From assembly GCA_900751785.1 (NCBI GenBank), contig CAADSM010000137.1, positions 1 through 5,419 of the forward strand: DNA of 5,419 bases, written 5' to 3'. Source of the DNA: Lachnospiraceae bacterium (lineage in GTDB: Bacteria; Bacillota; Clostridia; Lachnospirales; Lachnospiraceae). Shown in pieces: positions 4,931 to 5,419 of this stretch. The position numbers and the translations under genes are program-made. The notes beneath the pieces are model-generated. The model was not told the origin of the DNA. It ran no database searches and saw only the letters and a program-made list of their open reading frames with translations. Position 1 is the stretch's first letter, and every line of letters starts with the position of its first letter.

Positions 4931-5419
4931 TCAGATAAAATTGCTGATAAAGGATCTCCTGTGGATCGGGGTCGGTCCAAGCCGCCTGATCGCTTCGATA
5001 TGCTCCTTCGATCCATACCCCTTGTTCTGCGCGAATCCATAGCCCGGCAGGATCTCGTCATACTGCACCATGAGCCTGTCTCTCGTCACCTTTGCAAGGA
5101 TGCTCGCCGCAGCGATGGAAACGCTCTTCGCGTCCCCCTTGATGATCGGCACCTGGGGAATACTGATCCCGGGAATCGTCACCGCGTCGTTTAAAAGGAT
5201 CCCCGGCTGCACGCCGAGCTTTGCCACTGCCTCACGCATCGCCTCATAGGTCGCCTGCAAGATGTTGATCTCATCGATCCTTGCCGGTCCTGCCATCCCG
5301 ATCCCTGTTGCTGCCGCTTTCTCCATGATCTCATCGTAGAGCGCCTCACGCTTTGCAGCGCTCAATTTCTTCGAATCGTTCAGGTACAGGATCTCACAGT
5401 CCTTCGGGAGGATGACCGC
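4931..5419 (-). CDS. rnhB: Ribonuclease HII, 5' end beyond the window
   Basis: The reading frame is open from the window edge to the TGA at 4931, giving 162 residues of the C-terminal part of RNase HII. This enzyme cuts RNA in RNA/DNA hybrids and starts removal of misincorporated ribonucleotides. Visible residues begin AVILPKDCEILYLNDSKKLS, which is the family's DSKKLS region. RIDEINILQATYEAM lies at about 47-61. LLNDAV gives the third catalytic aspartate (D78) and the block KGDAKSVSIAAASILAKVTRD supplies the fourth (D114). GPTPIHRRSF closes the protein. The N-terminal D-E pair (IDEAGRG motif) lies outside the window, so roughly 40-90 residues are missing. A TTG at 5365 is internal and not the start: the 18 codons upstream are conserved coding sequence. 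It is the first visible gene of the minus-strand cluster. Confidence 0.95.
   Translation of the reverse strand, partial: AVILPKDCEILYLNDSKKLSAAKREALYDEIMEKAAATGIGMAGPARIDEINILQATYEAMREAVAKLGVQPGILLNDAVTIPGISIPQVPIIKGDAKSVSIAAASILAKVTRDRLMVQYDEILPGYGFAQNKGYGSKEHIEAIRRLGPTPIHRRSFISNFI

Noticed and set aside
4598..5194. Open frame of 198 codons on the plus strand over yraN and rnhB
   Set aside because: It spans two well-supported minus-strand genes and their gap, and has no coding signature of its own.
5363..5365. TTG as the start codon of rnhB
   Set aside because: The frame stays open to the window edge, and the upstream codons encode the conserved AVILP...LNDSKK region of RNase HII, so the true start lies outside.

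Overview
The window looks like chromosomal housekeeping DNA from a gut-type Firmicute of class Clostridia, most likely family Lachnospiraceae. This is an inference from moderate GC content, strong AGGAGG ribosome binding sites, a glycine riboswitch placed before a sodium:amino-acid symporter, and the rnhB-yraN-pgeF gene order. I see no phage, insertion sequence, CRISPR array or toxin-antitoxin locus. The most informative part is the RNA-controlled symporter unit in the middle.

Layout. Positions 1-60 are a purine/pyrimidine-skewed spacer with a C8 run. A PaaI-type hotdog thioesterase gene lies on the minus strand at 61-453. Its promoter region is shared divergently with a single tRNA-Thr(CGT) gene at 600-672, which has a near-consensus promoter and a strong intrinsic terminator. 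The gene-free stretch from 673 to 1137 holds that terminator, a sigma-A-type promoter at 810-838, a glycine riboswitch at about 862-1003 and an intrinsic terminator at 1020-1053. Positions 729-809 show nothing I can support. The riboswitch leads into a sodium:alanine/glycine symporter gene (1138-2514, plus strand), which ends in a 13-bp-stem terminator.

The right half (2622-5419) is a minus-strand cluster transcribed towards the symporter: rnhB (RNase HII, 5' end beyond the window), yraN (UPF0102 nuclease-like protein), pgeF (laccase-domain peptidoglycan editing factor) and an MscS-type mechanosensitive channel. Gaps are 30, 16 and 52 nt and I see no terminator between the genes, so they are probably one operon. 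The two blocks converge at 2515-2621.

How the parts work together. The leader ties symporter expression to intracellular glycine, which suggests that glycine is a physiological substrate. The minus-strand cluster joins RNA/DNA-hybrid repair (rnhB), a probable nuclease (yraN), cell-wall quality control (pgeF) and protection from osmotic downshock (mscS). The less expected observations are a foldable linker behind the aptamer that resembles a degenerate second ('ghost') aptamer, and a 19-nt stretch of the leader that could pair with rnhB mRNA with only one G-U wobble.
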